Program-made: the position numbers and the translations under genes
Shown: in pieces, positions 1-9,666 of the stretch
How the letters are laid out: each line of letters begins with the position of its first letter
Position numbering within the stretch: the first letter of the stretch is position 1
Notes under the pieces: generated by a model
What the model was told of the DNA's origin: nothing
Database searches by the model: none
The model's input: only the letters and a program-made list of their open reading frames with translations
Assembly (NCBI GenBank): GCA_023205875.1
Contig: CP060758.1
Location: forward strand, 682,001-746,000
Source of the DNA: Chloropicon primus
Lineage: Eukaryota > Chlorophyta > Chloropicophyceae > Chloropicales > Chloropicaceae
DNA: 64,000 bases
Direction: 5' to 3'

Positions 1-1
1 C

Positions 2-313
2 ACCAACAGCAGGCCGTACGGACACGCTTTGGTGGTGGGCCTCTCCAAGTACCCACGCAAGGTGACCAAGCGCTCCTCGGACAAGACCAGGGAGAAGAGG
101 ATGAAGATGAAGACCTTCGTCAAGCTCGTCAACTACAACCACTTGATGCCCACGAGGTACTCCTTGGACGTTGATCTGAAGGCGAACATCACCCCTGACG
201 TCGTGGACAACGCCACCAAGAGAAAGAGCGCTTCCATCGAGGCCCGCAAGGTCTTCGAGGAAAAGTTCAAGACCGGAAAGTCCAAGTGGTTCTTCTCCAA
301 GCTCAGATTCTAA
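2..313 (+). CDS. RPL27: 60S ribosomal protein eL27, 3' part
   Basis: This is a structural protein of the large cytosolic ribosomal subunit. The window opens inside the gene, so the initiator and N-terminal KOW region are missing. The visible 103 codons include HALVVG, YPRKVTK, NYNHLMPTRYS and the C-terminal end GKSKWFFSKLRF, all characteristic of eL27 and collinear with animal and plant proteins to the last residue. The reading frame is open from base 2 and ends with TAA. No intron is seen in this part. A TGTAA motif lies at 464-468, about 150 bases after the stop, and may be the poly(A) signal. The gene is convergent with the uS7 gene on the other strand. Confidence 0.96.
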   Translation, partial: TNSRPYGHALVVGLSKYPRKVTKRSSDKTREKRMKMKTFVKLVNYNHLMPTRYSLDVDLKANITPDVVDNATKRKSASIEARKVFEEKFKTGKSKWFFSKLRF

Positions 314-875
314 GGCGGAGAGACCGCTCGGGGGTTGGGTGCCTTCCTCGGTGCGACGAGGGGAGCAAAAAACAAAAAGAACTTAGTTATAGAAAAATAA
401 TATTCGCCAGGGCCGGGCTCTTTCGGGGAAACGGAGGACCGTCTGCAGAAAATATTAAGCATATGTAATATGACCTAAAAACCTGAAAACGTCGTTGTCA
501 CTTGTTCCGTTCCTTGTCCTGGTCGCCCGCTCGCTCGCACGCAAGCGCACACGAACACACACACACACACACAACAGAGAGAGAGAGAGCTTGGGCCAGG
601 GTCGCCCACACCTCTCTGGGGAATCCTCACTCAAGAGCGCAGGCGTCTGGCGAGGGAGGCGTTAGCGGGGTCGAGGCTTCTTGTGGGTTCTTTCTTTTGG
701 TTCTCAAAAAAGAACAGGTTCTCAAAATAATACAGTTTTTTTGTCTATTTCATTATTGCGCAAGGTTTTGTTATAATCACCTAAACCAAACCAAGTCTCC
801 AGTTCTCCTCAGCCCCCCGCGAAAAGCTTGAGCGCGCCAAGCAGCACCGCGGGGGCCCATCTCTGGGTGGACTCC
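314..875. other. Convergent intergenic region with (CA)n and (GA)n tracts
   Basis: This stretch holds the 3' flanks of two convergent ribosomal protein genes. It contains a (CA)n run near 555-572 directly followed by a (GA)n run near 576-589, and AT-richer sequence at 365-480 and 700-800. No reading frame here looks like a gene and no RNA gene was recognised. Confidence 0.6.
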
Positions 876-1820
876 TTAACGGTTGGCCTTGGCAACACGC
901 TCAATCTCGTCCTTCTTCTTGATGGCGTAAGAGTTGGAAGATCCCTTGGCGGCATTAATAAGTTCATCAGCAAGGCACTCTGGAAGAGTCTTGATGTTCC
1001 TGAAAGCGGCCTCACGAGCTCCGGTGGTGAGCAACCAGATGGCCTGGTTGACACGCCTGAGCGGGGAAACATCAACAGCCTGTCTCCTGACAACACCAGC
1101 AGAACCGATTCTTGTGGCGTCTTCCCTTGGTCCACTGTTGATCACGGCGTCCACGAGAATCTGGATAGGGTTCTGGTCGGTCAAGAGGTTAATGACGTCG
1201 AAGGTGTGCTTGACGATCCTGTTGGCCATCAACTTCTTACCGTTGTTGCGTCCGTGCATCATCAAGGAGCAAGCAAGTCTCTCCGCGATGGGGCACTGGG
1301 CCTTCCTGAACCTCTTGGCCTGGTATCTACCGGCGGTATGTGGAACATAAACCGCAACCTTTGGCTTGACGGCGATGTAGTCCTCCAACGCCATGTCGTT
1401 GACCTGGCAAGAGCGAGAGAGAAGCAACAGTCGTCTTGCTGTCAGAACAGAAACCCCCCCAAAACAAAAAAAAAACAAATGCTCGGGTTGCGGGTCGAGG
1501 AAAAGAAAACACGACGGGGAGGACGCAAAGGAGCCAAGGGAAAGGAAGGGCGTCCGCGCGCACGCAAAGGAGCCTCAGTTTGGGAGCCTTCTCGTCACGG
1601 GAAGCGCACGCACGCGCACGCCCACCACCCCGAGCAAAGGCAAAGGCCACGCCAAACCCCTCTTCCCCTCGCTCCTCCCGTCCTCGCTCCCCTCGCTCCA
1701 ACAAAAAGAAAAAAGAGTGTGTGTGTGTGTGTGCGTGTGGAACACCTGAAGCAAAGCACTCACCTCGATCTCGTCGTAGGTCCATTTCCCGAAAAGCTTC
1801 ACGTCGTTAGCGTACGCCAT
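876..1820 (-). CDS. RPS5: 40S ribosomal protein uS7 (RPS5), two exons
   Basis: This small-subunit protein binds the 3' major domain of 18S rRNA near the E site. Exons are 1764-1820 ([13 protein letters not shown]...EIE, 19 codons) and 876-1403, separated by a 360-nt GT-AG intron (1404-1763; donor GTGAGT, acceptor CAG). The spliced protein is 194 residues. It contains [62 protein letters not shown] and the C-terminal [16 protein letters not shown] block, matching RPS5 of animals and plants throughout. The exon 1 sequence KLFGKW is the conserved start of eukaryotic RPS5, which supports the splice model. The intron carries a (CA)n run near 1715-1737. It faces eL27 tail to tail. Confidence 0.96.
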
Positions 1821-2561
1821 GGTGGTCTCCTATCGTGCTGGTTCTCCCTTCTCCACAGGTGAAGTGATCGATCGATCGGCGCTCCTGCCCTTCTCTCTCC
1901 CTCTTGGTTTTTTTTTTTGCGCTCCGTTTAACATGGATTTTCTACAGGAATTCGGCGGCGAACGAAGGGATTTTCTTCTGGCGGCGGAGTTTTGTGTATT
2001 TAAGTGTAAACACGGGGACACCGCAAAATGGTCCCCGAGGGGAAGAGAGAGAGAGAGACATCGTATAATTCCAAGATTGTCCCTGTGTCACAGAGAGAGA
2101 GAGAGAGAGGGGCAACCTGGATTGGTGTTGTGTGGCACGCTTGGGGGTGTACCTCGTCTTGATAGAGTCGAATTCATTGTGCCTGCTTTCCCACGCCGTT
2201 TGCGCTCTTCTTCTCCTTCTTCTTCTTCTTCAGAGAGAGAAAGAGAGAAAGAGAGAGAGAGACGGCTCCGGTCTTCCCTTTGTTCTCAGCAGAGGTCTGG
2301 GGACAGACGGGAGCAAGCCACTCGTTCCATCGGACTGCTGCGCTTCCTCCTCTTTGCGCCTCGCCTTGGAATTCCAAAATTGTCCCGTGGAGGTAGAGGG
2401 GAGGGGCCTTGATTGGTGTTGTGGGACGCTTGGGGTTGGGTGTGAGTTGGGAGGGGAAGTCGGGACGAGAGGTCTGCTCGAGGGCTTTCGAGTGGGTGGC
2501 CTTTGTCGACGGCGGCGTCGGCGTGGGAGGTGTTCTGGTTCACGTTCAGGGTGGTGACAAA
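1821..2561. other. Divergent promoter region, uS7 (-) and membrane protein (+)
   Basis: This 741-base stretch separates two divergent start codons. It contains a CGATCGATCG-type palindrome near 1865-1878, a TATTTAAG-like AT patch near 1996-2003, several GA tracts (2043-2058, 2089-2110, 2230-2262) with a CTT run before the last, and a diverged direct duplication (2067-2150 and 2370-2442, listed separately). Reading frames here are low-complexity and unconvincing as proteins. Confidence 0.5.
2067..2442 (+). repeat. Imperfect direct repeat, two copies of about 75-85 bp
   Basis: Copy 1 is 2067-2150 and copy 2 is 2370-2442, about 300 bases apart in the same orientation. Both run from AATTCCAARATTGTCCC through a GA/GGGG-rich middle to GATTGGTGTTGTG and an ACGCTTGGGG end. 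The middle differs because copy 1 carries an expanded GA tract. Both lie in the divergent promoter, so they may be duplicated regulatory sequence; that is inference. Confidence 0.7.
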
Positions 2562-3818
2562 ATGCCGTCAAAGAAGGGTGAGGACAAGCACAAGCGGCTT
2601 CCGGGCTACAAGCTGTCGAAGATACAGCACCACATTCTGGGCTGGCTGCCGTACTTGCTGTCCCTGGCCGCGTTCGGTTCGTGCACAATAGTCCACCGTT
2701 TCAAGCTTCCGGGCTTCTTCTACGGCTACATCGTCACGGCGGCCTACGCGCTCTACGGCATGGCCCTGAGCGACTACTTCAAGCTCGGGAGGTGAGTCTG
2801 AAACCAAAGTACTTGTCGTGACCGGCTTGGGACTCGCTGCTGACACGAATTTCTTTTTGCTCGCTCCCCGCTCCCCGCCCCTCGCCTCGCACAAGGCACA
2901 AGTACTACGTCGACGGAGTGAGAAGGCCGGTGCTCAGGGGATGGTCTCAGACCGTCCTCTTCATTTTTGTATACCCGCTTCTTTGCTGGCACATGCTGGT
3001 GGACCCTCGCGTCCAAGACCAGTTCTTGGCTCCGAGATGGTAAGCAAGCGACAAACGTTGACCTCCCGCGCGCGTCCCGCGAACCAAGTCTGACCCGGTG
3101 AGCGCTTCATCTTGCTTCCAACGGTTAGGGTGAGAATTTTGTTTTTGGGTGGAATGGGTGTGAGCATGTCAGGGACGTTCCTGCTCCACCAGATGCTTTA
3201 CCTCCAGTACTGGGCCTCCCTCCTCGTGAGGTGGGTGGACTGCCTGGCCATCAACCTCCAGCTGGCGACCGGCCTCCTCTGCTACGGCCAGTGCTGGAGA
3301 ATGTGGCCCATAGTAGCGCTCAGCGCGGTCCTGACGGGGTGCTCCTGCGTCCTGCTGAGCTTGGAGACAAGGCTGCGATGGCGCACCCCACCCGTGAATG
3401 ATGGCGTCAACATCGGTTCCGAGAGGTACGTAGTCGCTCGAGCTCACTTCGGCACCAGTCCCCTCCCCCAGCTAACCTAACCCATGCACGTTTTGCCCAA
3501 CTCCCTTTGTTTCGCTGCATTCGCTTCGCCTTCGGTCCGGTCCGCAGGGCAAACGTGGAGTGGTACAGGCTCTACATCACGGCAGGCCAAGGAGTCCTGG
3601 TTTGTTTCCTGGGCCCCGCGCTGGATGGCTTCACGCCGGTGTCCGTCTGTTCCAGCATGACCCTGCTCGTCGGCCTCCTCATTTACGGCTTTGGCAACCA
3701 GTACAAGGTCGAGCTTCCATGGAACAACATCGATCTGTGGCACTTCCACGACGACTTTCACTTGCTTATCTGCGCGACGCAAGTGTGCACTGCTCTCATC
3801 GCCACCAGACTCGCGTGA
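2562..3818 (+). CDS. Unidentified multi-pass membrane protein, four exons
   Basis: Exons are 2562-2791, 2896-3039, 3129-3425 and 3548-3818, all with GT-AG introns of 89-122 nt; they join in frame to exactly 313 codons plus TGA. The protein starts MPSKKGEDKHKR, a basic cytosolic-type leader, then shows about seven hydrophobic segments. Its third exon carries a HQMLYLQYW stretch and its last exon ends with a histidine and acid cluster, DLWHFHDDFH, before the final hydrophobic segment. Such a His/Asp cluster at a terminal helix recalls metal-binding hydrolases of the CREST type (ceramidase, PAQR), but I could not confirm this family. The ATG at 2562 is the first one before the conserved-looking region, although the frame stays open upstream. 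It is divergent from uS7 and convergent with Yos1. Confidence 0.75.
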
Positions 3819-3917
3819 CGAGAATTTTGTAAGAGGGGCTTTCCAAAAAACAAGGGCTTCTTAATAATATAATACAGTACGATAGGTGATGCCATCGTTT
3901 TTGACCGCAACGACCAA

Positions 3918-4470
3918 TCAGCCAAAGATGGTCTTCACCAGGATGACCACCGTGTTCAGAAAGATCAGTGGAACCCGCAGGTACGAACAAGCGTGAAGGA
4001 ACCCAGCAAGCTAGGAGTGTGTGTGTGTGGGGGGGTGAGGAACAAAACAAGCAGCAAGGTAGGGCGTCAGGCCAGACAGCTCTTGCAAAGCAGGCAAACA
4101 ACCTGAAAGTGGCGCGGTTCGCTTCACCGTACTCACCTGTCCCTTCAAGCTGGTGCCCTGGGCGGGGCCGCCGTAGAAAGAGTCCGCGTTCGTCGCCGAG
4201 GCCAGCGTGATTCCACCTGATACGCGCAAACGCCGAGAAAAACCGAACACGAGCAGGGGTCAGTCGAAACGTACGACGACGGCCCACGACAGCCGAAGCA
4301 CCCACACCCACACGAACCGGTCAGCAGCAGCACAACGTGCTGACTCTCGCTGATCGCGCGGCAAAAGATCTTCACTCACGTTTTTTCAGAAACCTTTCCT
4401 CATTCAGGATGGCGAAAGCGTTCGTGAAGAGCAGCACCGCTTGGAGTATCGTCCACAAGGACAGAGCCAT
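3918..4470 (-). CDS. YOS1: Yos1/IER3IP1-like secretory pathway protein, three exons
   Basis: Exons are 4380-4470, 4137-4216 and 3918-4010, with GT-AG introns of 163 and 126 nt, giving 87 residues. Yos1 is a small ER/Golgi membrane protein that joins the Yip1-Yif1 complex needed for COPII vesicle formation. The first exon encodes MALSLWTILQAVLLFTNAFA followed by ILNEERFLKK, close to the IER3IP1 start. The last exon ends LRVPLIFLNTVVILVKTIFG, the family's C-terminal hydrophobic segment. The middle (GGPAQGTSLKGQ) is less conserved. Length fits the family (about 80-90 residues). None of the three exons is long enough to stand out alone, so the gene is easily missed. Confidence 0.92.
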
Positions 4471-4606
4471 CCTCGACCCGTTCCTCCGTCCTCGCCAGAA
4501 CGCCGTATCCTTCAAGCGACAGCTCTTTCGAAAGAGGAAGAGATGATGCTTCACCCTGTCCCACGAACCTCCCGTTCCAACCCACGTCCTCGTCGCCCCT
4601 TCCCTC

Positions 4607-4637
<31 letters not shown>

Positions 4638-4915
4638 CCCTCGCCGGTCGCCCGTTCAATTTTTTTCTCTCAAAAATCGACAGCTGCAGGTTAACGGGAA
4701 AGCAGCTGCAGGTTTTCGCTCCGCGAGGGAAACACAGGTGAGTGCAGCGACCAACAGAGGGGGTTTGAGCCACGGGGGTTGTGCTCACCGCACTTGTCGT
4801 GCCTTCCTCATTCCAACGAGCCTTCGCTCGGAAGAAATGAGCGAGTGGTGACGATTGAAGTTGACTGAAACACGAGGTGTGTCTTGACCTGTGAAGCGGA
4901 ATCAAGGTTGCTACC
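4471..4915. other. Divergent promoter, Yos1 (-) and ABC1 kinase (+), with (CT)n tract
   Basis: This 445-base gap separates two start codons. A (CT)n run with a few C interruptions spans about 4603-4642. Short direct words such as GCAGCTGCAGG repeat near 4681-4712. No gene is apparent. Confidence 0.5.
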
Positions 4916-7006
4916 ATGGGGCCCGTGGGTGCGGTCGCGCGAATGGGTCTTCCAAAACTGGGCGGAGTGATCGCTGTCTTAGTGTCGCGTCTGTTTCTGA
5001 AGAAGCGCGCGAGGAAGAGGTTGACCGGCGCAGGATTTCTTCTCAGGTCGCCCCTGGGTGCCGGGCTGCGGTCGAGGCTGGTGCTGCTCGCGCCAGTGTC
5101 CAGCAGCATCGTCACTTACACGCTGCTGAGGTCGCTGGCGAGGCTCACGGGGAGCCCCGTAGACAGATTCTTGCAGTTTTACGAGGGGGCCTTCCCCATG
5201 GCTCTGGACTACCTGGGGGCGAGAGCCAGGGCGCGACGACTACGACGACGTCTGCGGTCTCGCGGGGAAGGGGTTGGTGACCAGGCGGCCACAATGAAGG
5301 AGAAGCTGTGCGAGATGTGGGAAGAGAGGCACGAGCAGAGCTCTCTCGAGTTGATCAATCTGTTGAACGAGCTCGGCGGTTTCTACCTGAAAGTCGGACA
5401 GGTGTTTGCGACTAAGCAAGACCTCTTGCCCTTCCAATACACGAAGAGGCTGAAGCTTCTGTTCGACAGCTGCAAGGCGAGTCCAGGGGACTACATTCGC
5501 GAGATGCTGGTGTCGGAGCTTGGAGGGGACGAGAGCTTCGCTAGCTTTGACTACGAACCCATTGCTAGCGCCACGATAGCACAGGTCCACAGGGCCACTG
5601 GAGTTCAGGGCGGTGAGAAGACTCGGCTGGCAGTGAAAATCCTCCATAAAGATGTCGAGAAGCTGATGAAGAGCGACATTGGCAACCTGATTGCCTTCAC
5701 TGACTTCGTGCAGGAGAAGCTGAACTTGAGGTTCAACGTGGACCAAGCGAGCATCATGCGCGAGTACAGAGACATTGTGCCCCAAGAGTTCGATTTTGTT
5801 CGCGAGGTTCGAAACCTCAGGCGGATCGCAAAGAGAATAGAAGGTAGCAACGTCGTCACTCCTGTGGCTCTTTCGCACCTCTGCACCGAAAAGATCATCA
5901 CGATGACATTTTTAGAGGGCCCAACCTTCAGCCAGATCATCGAGCAGCAGGAGAGGCTCCACGAGCAGAGCGAGTCGGCCGAGCAAGGACTGCCGGTGGG
6001 TCGAGACATCGACCTTTCCACCTTTCGGCCGAAGGAGCTTCTCACTTCTCTCCTCGAGGCCTTTGGGCAGCAGATCTTCGAGGAAGAGATCTTCCACGGG
6101 GATCCACATCCTGGAAACTTGGTTTGGGTGGCCGAGGACAAAGTCGGCCTGATTGACTTTGGCGAATGCAAAGAATTGCGAAAGGATCAGGTCGTCCTTC
6201 TTGCCAAGATGACGATAGCTCTGGCCAGGGGAACCCGGGAAATGATTGGGGAGGCCCTCGACAACACTGGGGTGATTGTCGAGGGCGTTGCGTCCGACTT
6301 CAAGGCCACCGTTGCGAAGATCCTATTCGACACGAGAATGGATTTCAGCGAGGCCCACATGTCCCCGCTTGACTCGCACGCACCGCAAGAGATGAAGTTG
6401 GTCAATGTCAAGACAGTCCCGGAGGATGTATTCATGGTCATCAGAGTCGTGACGCTTCTCCGGGGCTTGATGGCTGCCTTTGCCTGCGACGTTTCGGCAT
6501 CTAGTGTGTGGGAGAAATACGCGAGAGCTGCCCTGGACAAGTACGGCGTGCAAGTCCCTGTTCCCGAGAATTCCACCCTCGGGGCCGAGACGGACAACCC
6601 CCTCCACGGCGTGGGCGTAACTCCCAGGGACGTCGGAGCCATCTTCAGGGACATGAAGATCGTTGCCCAGTGGATGAAGAAAAACGGCCTGCCTCACAAC
6701 AGGCAAAGCCTGACGCCCATGGCCATCCACGGCGTAACTTCGATAAAGGTCTTGGCTGCCCTCGCCATGACATCCGACCCAATCCTTGATGCCGCGCTCG
6801 CAAGGTTTACCGAGGAAGAGCAAAGAAGGGCCAAGGGCCTTGCCGTCGACCAGGAGAGGGACGCCATCTGGAGGGAGCAGGCCCTGATCAAGGAGCAGAC
6901 GCTTCTCAGGGAAGTAGCCGCGGCTGAAGTGCCAAAGCCGCCGAAGAACAAGAAAAAGAGGAGCCTCAAGTCAAAGTTTGCACAATTCTTCCTCACAAAG
7001 ATATAA
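4916..7006 (+). CDS. ABC1/UbiB-family atypical kinase (ABC1K/ADCK type)
   Basis: This single-exon gene encodes 696 residues. ABC1 kinases act in mitochondria or plastids, where they influence ubiquinone, plastoquinone and tocopherol metabolism. Family motifs seen in order are KVGQ at residue 159 (the KxGQ block), an alanine-rich loop ASATIAQVHRA near 222, AVKILHKDVEKLM near 241, EFDFVREVRNL near 290, the catalytic HGDPHPGN at about 394 and the metal-binding DFGE at 414. The 260-residue C-terminal part is unassigned and ends in a lysine/arginine-rich tail. Residues 1-90 are arginine-rich with few acids, compatible with an organelle transit peptide, and a hydrophobic stretch follows near 58-75. 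ATG 4916 is the first in frame. I cannot say which ABC1K subgroup it belongs to. Confidence 0.93.
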   Translation: MGPVGAVARMGLPKLGGVIAVLVSRLFLKKRARKRLTGAGFLLRSPLGAGLRSRLVLLAPVSSSIVTYTLLRSLARLTGSPVDRFLQFYEGAFPMALDYLGARARARRLRRRLRSRGEGVGDQAATMKEKLCEMWEERHEQSSLELINLLNELGGFYLKVGQVFATKQDLLPFQYTKRLKLLFDSCKASPGDYIREMLVSELGGDESFASFDYEPIASATIAQVHRATGVQGGEKTRLAVKILHKDVEKLMKSDIGNLIAFTDFVQEKLNLRFNVDQASIMREYRDIVPQEFDFVREVRNLRRIAKRIEGSNVVTPVALSHLCTEKIITMTFLEGPTFSQIIEQQERLHEQSESAEQGLPVGRDIDLSTFRPKELLTSLLEAFGQQIFEEEIFHGDPHPGNLVWVAEDKVGLIDFGECKELRKDQVVLLAKMTIALARGTREMIGEALDNTGVIVEGVASDFKATVAKILFDTRMDFSEAHMSPLDSHAPQEMKLVNVKTVPEDVFMVIRVVTLLRGLMAAFACDVSASSVWEKYARAALDKYGVQVPVPENSTLGAETDNPLHGVGVTPRDVGAIFRDMKIVAQWMKKNGLPHNRQSLTPMAIHGVTSIKVLAALAMTSDPILDAALARFTEEEQRRAKGLAVDQERDAIWREQALIKEQTLLREVAAAEVPKPPKNKKKRSLKSKFAQFFLTKI

Positions 7007-7154
7007 AGCTACCACTTTTATCATCCAAGCTCCTGGCATTGCGGACGAGGACGACCAATGAATCATTCATCACTCGGACAAGGACAACCACTGAAAGGTT
7101 GTTCTTGATCCTCCCCCAGAATCCGCGAACCCGCTACGTTACTTTTCCCGGGCA

Positions 7155-9047
7155 ATGGAGGAGGCGCTCGACGAGCCGCTGCTGGAGGAGAGAAGGCGGT
7201 CGGGGAGCGCCTCGACGCAAGCCTCCAGGGAGGACGATGGTGCGGGGGTTAAGCGATGGACGATACGGAGAGTCGTGCTGCAGGAGAGCGCCTGGCTTGC
7301 GCTGGGTTGCGTCGTGCTCCTCATACGGATGCCGTTTTCGATCGCGATGCCGTACTTCCAGGCTCTCGTGCTCGCCAAGCTGGCGGGTCACGAGCGACAC
7401 GAGGTGTGGAGCACGATCAAGTTCATGGCGGGCGCCGGGTGCATTGATGCAGTCCTGGACTTCTGGTGCGTGTACCTCTTCAGCTACACCAAGAGCAGGC
7501 TGATCAAGAGTTTGCGTTTGAAGCTGTTCGAGAAGGTCCTGGCTCAGGAGATAGGATACTTTGACGTCACGCCATCTGGCGAGCTGTCGAGCAGGCTCAC
7601 GACCGACATCGCCACCCTGGCTAACGACATGACATGGGTGTTCAGGTTCTCCATCGAGGCGGTGGCCCGCATCTTGGGCGTCTCGCTCACGCTGTTCCAC
7701 ACCGACTGGAGGCTCGCCCTCGTCACTTGCACCGCCGTGCCTCTGCTCGCTGGGGCGAACAGGCTCTACTCCAAGTTCCTGAGGGAGAATGCGATCCGCG
7801 TGCAGGACAGCCTCGCCAAGGCGAACTCGGTCGCCCAGGAGGTCCTCTCTTGCTTCAGGGTGGTCTACTCGTTCGCGAACGAGAAATACGAGTACCAACG
7901 GTACCAGAAGGAAGTCTCGAAGAACTTCCACCTGAACGTGAAGCAGGCCATCATCGATGGGTTTTACTACATGTTCGTCTCCACCTTTCTCATGAACACT
8001 GCAGTGCGGGTTCTGATCATTGGGTACGGCGCCCACCTCTTCTTTGCTGGTGAAATTGACTTTGAGAAGCTCTCGAGGTTTGTGTTCTTCCTCGACATGC
8101 TGCAGAACTGGTGCAACATGTTGTTCGACTCGTTCAGCAACTTGATCAAGAGCGGCGGAGCAAGCGCAAAAGTATTCGAGATTCTCAACAGGACGGGAGC
8201 AGCGGGCCGCGGCAAGGGGGGTGCCGGCGATGACCGTCGTGGCGACGACGAGGGCGAGCCGCTGGATCAGAGGAATGATGCAGCGGGGAGCGGACAAGGC
8301 CACGTTGCTTTTGAGAACGTTCACTTCTCTTACCCAGCGAGGCCAGGGGATATCGTCCTCAAGGGCATCACCTTCGAAGCCGAAGCTGGCAAAACACTCG
8401 CAATCATCGGAAGGAGCGGAAGTGGAAAGAGTACATTGATTCACCTCATCGAAAACTTTTACCAGCCTTCCGCGGGAAGGGTGTTGCTTGACGGCCGCGA
8501 CGTTCACTCCTTCGAGCACACTCGCCTTCATTCGATCGTCTCGATCGTCAATCAAGACACTGTGCTGTTCGGGGGAACGATCTACGACAACATCACGTAC
8601 TCGGTTCACAACAGCGGGGAGCCTCTCCTGGCCAGGGAGCTCATGCCTCGCGTGGTGGAGGCTGCCAAGGTGGCCAACATCCACGACTTCATCTCGAGCC
8701 TGCCGGAGGGATACGATACGGAAGTGGGCGAGCGGGGCGTGCAGCTCAGTGGTGGACAGAGGCAGAGGATCGCGATTGCGAGGGCTGTCTTGATGAATCC
8801 CCGGGTCCTTCTTCTAGATGAGGCGACGAGCTCGTTGGACAACGAGAGTGAGAAGGCGGTCAAGGACGCGCTCGACCGGGTGATGGAGAATAAGACCGTG
8901 ATCGTGGTCGCTCACAGGCTGAGCACGATCATGAATGCCCACTCCATTCTCGTGATGGAGGACGGCGCCATCGTGGATTGCGGTCCGCCGTCCGGAATGC
9001 AAGACCGCCTGAGGAGCGGGGCGGCGGACATGGAGATACTAGAGTGA
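7155..9047 (+). CDS. ABCB-type half ABC transporter
   Basis: This single-exon gene encodes 630 residues with one transmembrane domain (about residues 35-330, six hydrophobic segments) followed by one nucleotide-binding domain. The NBD has Walker A GRSGSGKST at 419, signature LSGGQ at 531, Walker B VLLLDEATS near 552 with the D-loop SSLD after it, and the H-loop VAHRLS near 583. All catalytic residues look intact. Half transporters of this layout (TAP-like ABCB) work as dimers exporting peptides or small molecules from organelles or the cytosol. The N-terminus (MEEALDEPLLEERRRSGS) has an acidic dileucine-like LDEPLLEE motif more typical of endolysosomal or vacuolar sorting than of a transit peptide. 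Substrate cannot be told. TGTAA follows at 9099-9103. Confidence 0.95.
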   Translation: MEEALDEPLLEERRRSGSASTQASREDDGAGVKRWTIRRVVLQESAWLALGCVVLLIRMPFSIAMPYFQALVLAKLAGHERHEVWSTIKFMAGAGCIDAVLDFWCVYLFSYTKSRLIKSLRLKLFEKVLAQEIGYFDVTPSGELSSRLTTDIATLANDMTWVFRFSIEAVARILGVSLTLFHTDWRLALVTCTAVPLLAGANRLYSKFLRENAIRVQDSLAKANSVAQEVLSCFRVVYSFANEKYEYQRYQKEVSKNFHLNVKQAIIDGFYYMFVSTFLMNTAVRVLIIGYGAHLFFAGEIDFEKLSRFVFFLDMLQNWCNMLFDSFSNLIKSGGASAKVFEILNRTGAAGRGKGGAGDDRRGDDEGEPLDQRNDAAGSGQGHVAFENVHFSYPARPGDIVLKGITFEAEAGKTLAIIGRSGSGKSTLIHLIENFYQPSAGRVLLDGRDVHSFEHTRLHSIVSIVNQDTVLFGGTIYDNITYSVHNSGEPLLARELMPRVVEAAKVANIHDFISSLPEGYDTEVGERGVQLSGGQRQRIAIARAVLMNPRVLLLDEATSSLDNESEKAVKDALDRVMENKTVIVVAHRLSTIMNAHSILVMEDGAIVDCGPPSGMQDRLRSGAADMEILE

Positions 9048-9132
9048 TTTACCACGAATTTACTTCGAGCCGTGCTGCTTTGTTGTTGCTGCTGCTGTTG
9101 TAATCGCGACAAAAAGACTTGGATATTCATGT

Positions 9133-9615
9133 TCAATCCGTCGTCGTCGTCGTGAATTCACCCGATTCGCTCTCTTCGAGCTTTTTGGTGAGCCTTTCCA
9201 CGAGCTTGCTGGCCTTCCCAGATGTCAGGGAGAGCTTCTTCTGCAAAGCCTTGCCCTTGCTCTTGAGCTTGGTCGTCACCCTCCTCTTGTCGCTCGCCTG
9301 GCCCACGAGGAACCCGTTTAGCTTGTTCTGGACTTGGTCGCTCGACTTTTGGATCCTTTCCTCCGTGCTCGTTCGGAACTTCCTCAGGTCCTCCCTGTGG
9401 GACCCGACGCTGGCCTGCAGCCTCGACTCTAAAGTCTGCAAGAACGTCTCCAGGTCCGCGGCGAACGTCTCATACGTTCGGTCGACGAGGCCTGAGCCCT
9501 CCCTTTTGGCGGGGCGCTTCTTCGCTTTGGAGAACTCCGCGGCCTTGGCCTTGGTCTTGGCCTGCGACCTCCTGCCTCCCTTCGCCCCGCTCTTCGAGTA
9601 ATACGAAGTCTCCAT
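9133..9615 (-). CDS. Lysine-rich coiled-coil protein, unidentified
   Basis: This 160-residue protein has a basic, Ala/Lys-rich N-terminal third (SGAKGGRRSQAKTKAKAAEF) and a helical, heptad-like remainder (residues about 45-150) ending in a run of threonines. I recognise no family; the basic tail plus coiled coil could suit a nucleic-acid or cytoskeleton-associated protein, but that is guesswork. The start chosen is the first ATG (9615). The frame stays open upstream to a GTG at 9669, inside the 44-bp tandem repeats. It is convergent with the ABC transporter, with only 85 bases between stops. Its upstream region is made of the tandem array. Confidence 0.65.
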   Translation of the reverse strand: METSYYSKSGAKGGRRSQAKTKAKAAEFSKAKKRPAKREGSGLVDRTYETFAADLETFLQTLESRLQASVGSHREDLRKFRTSTEERIQKSSDQVQNKLNGFLVGQASDKRRVTTKLKSKGKALQKKLSLTSGKASKLVERLTKKLEESESGEFTTTTTD

Positions 9616-9666
9616 GACTTTGTTTTGCCCCGCACGCACGGTCACCGCCCACTGCCTTGCACCGAT

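Noticed and set aside
828-1862. Plus-strand frame of 344 codons over uS7
   Set aside because: Antisense to a certain ribosomal protein gene and its intron; low-complexity translation.
7134-8684. Open minus-strand frame of 516 codons over the ABC transporter
   Set aside because: Antisense shadow; no domain, and the transporter on + is complete.
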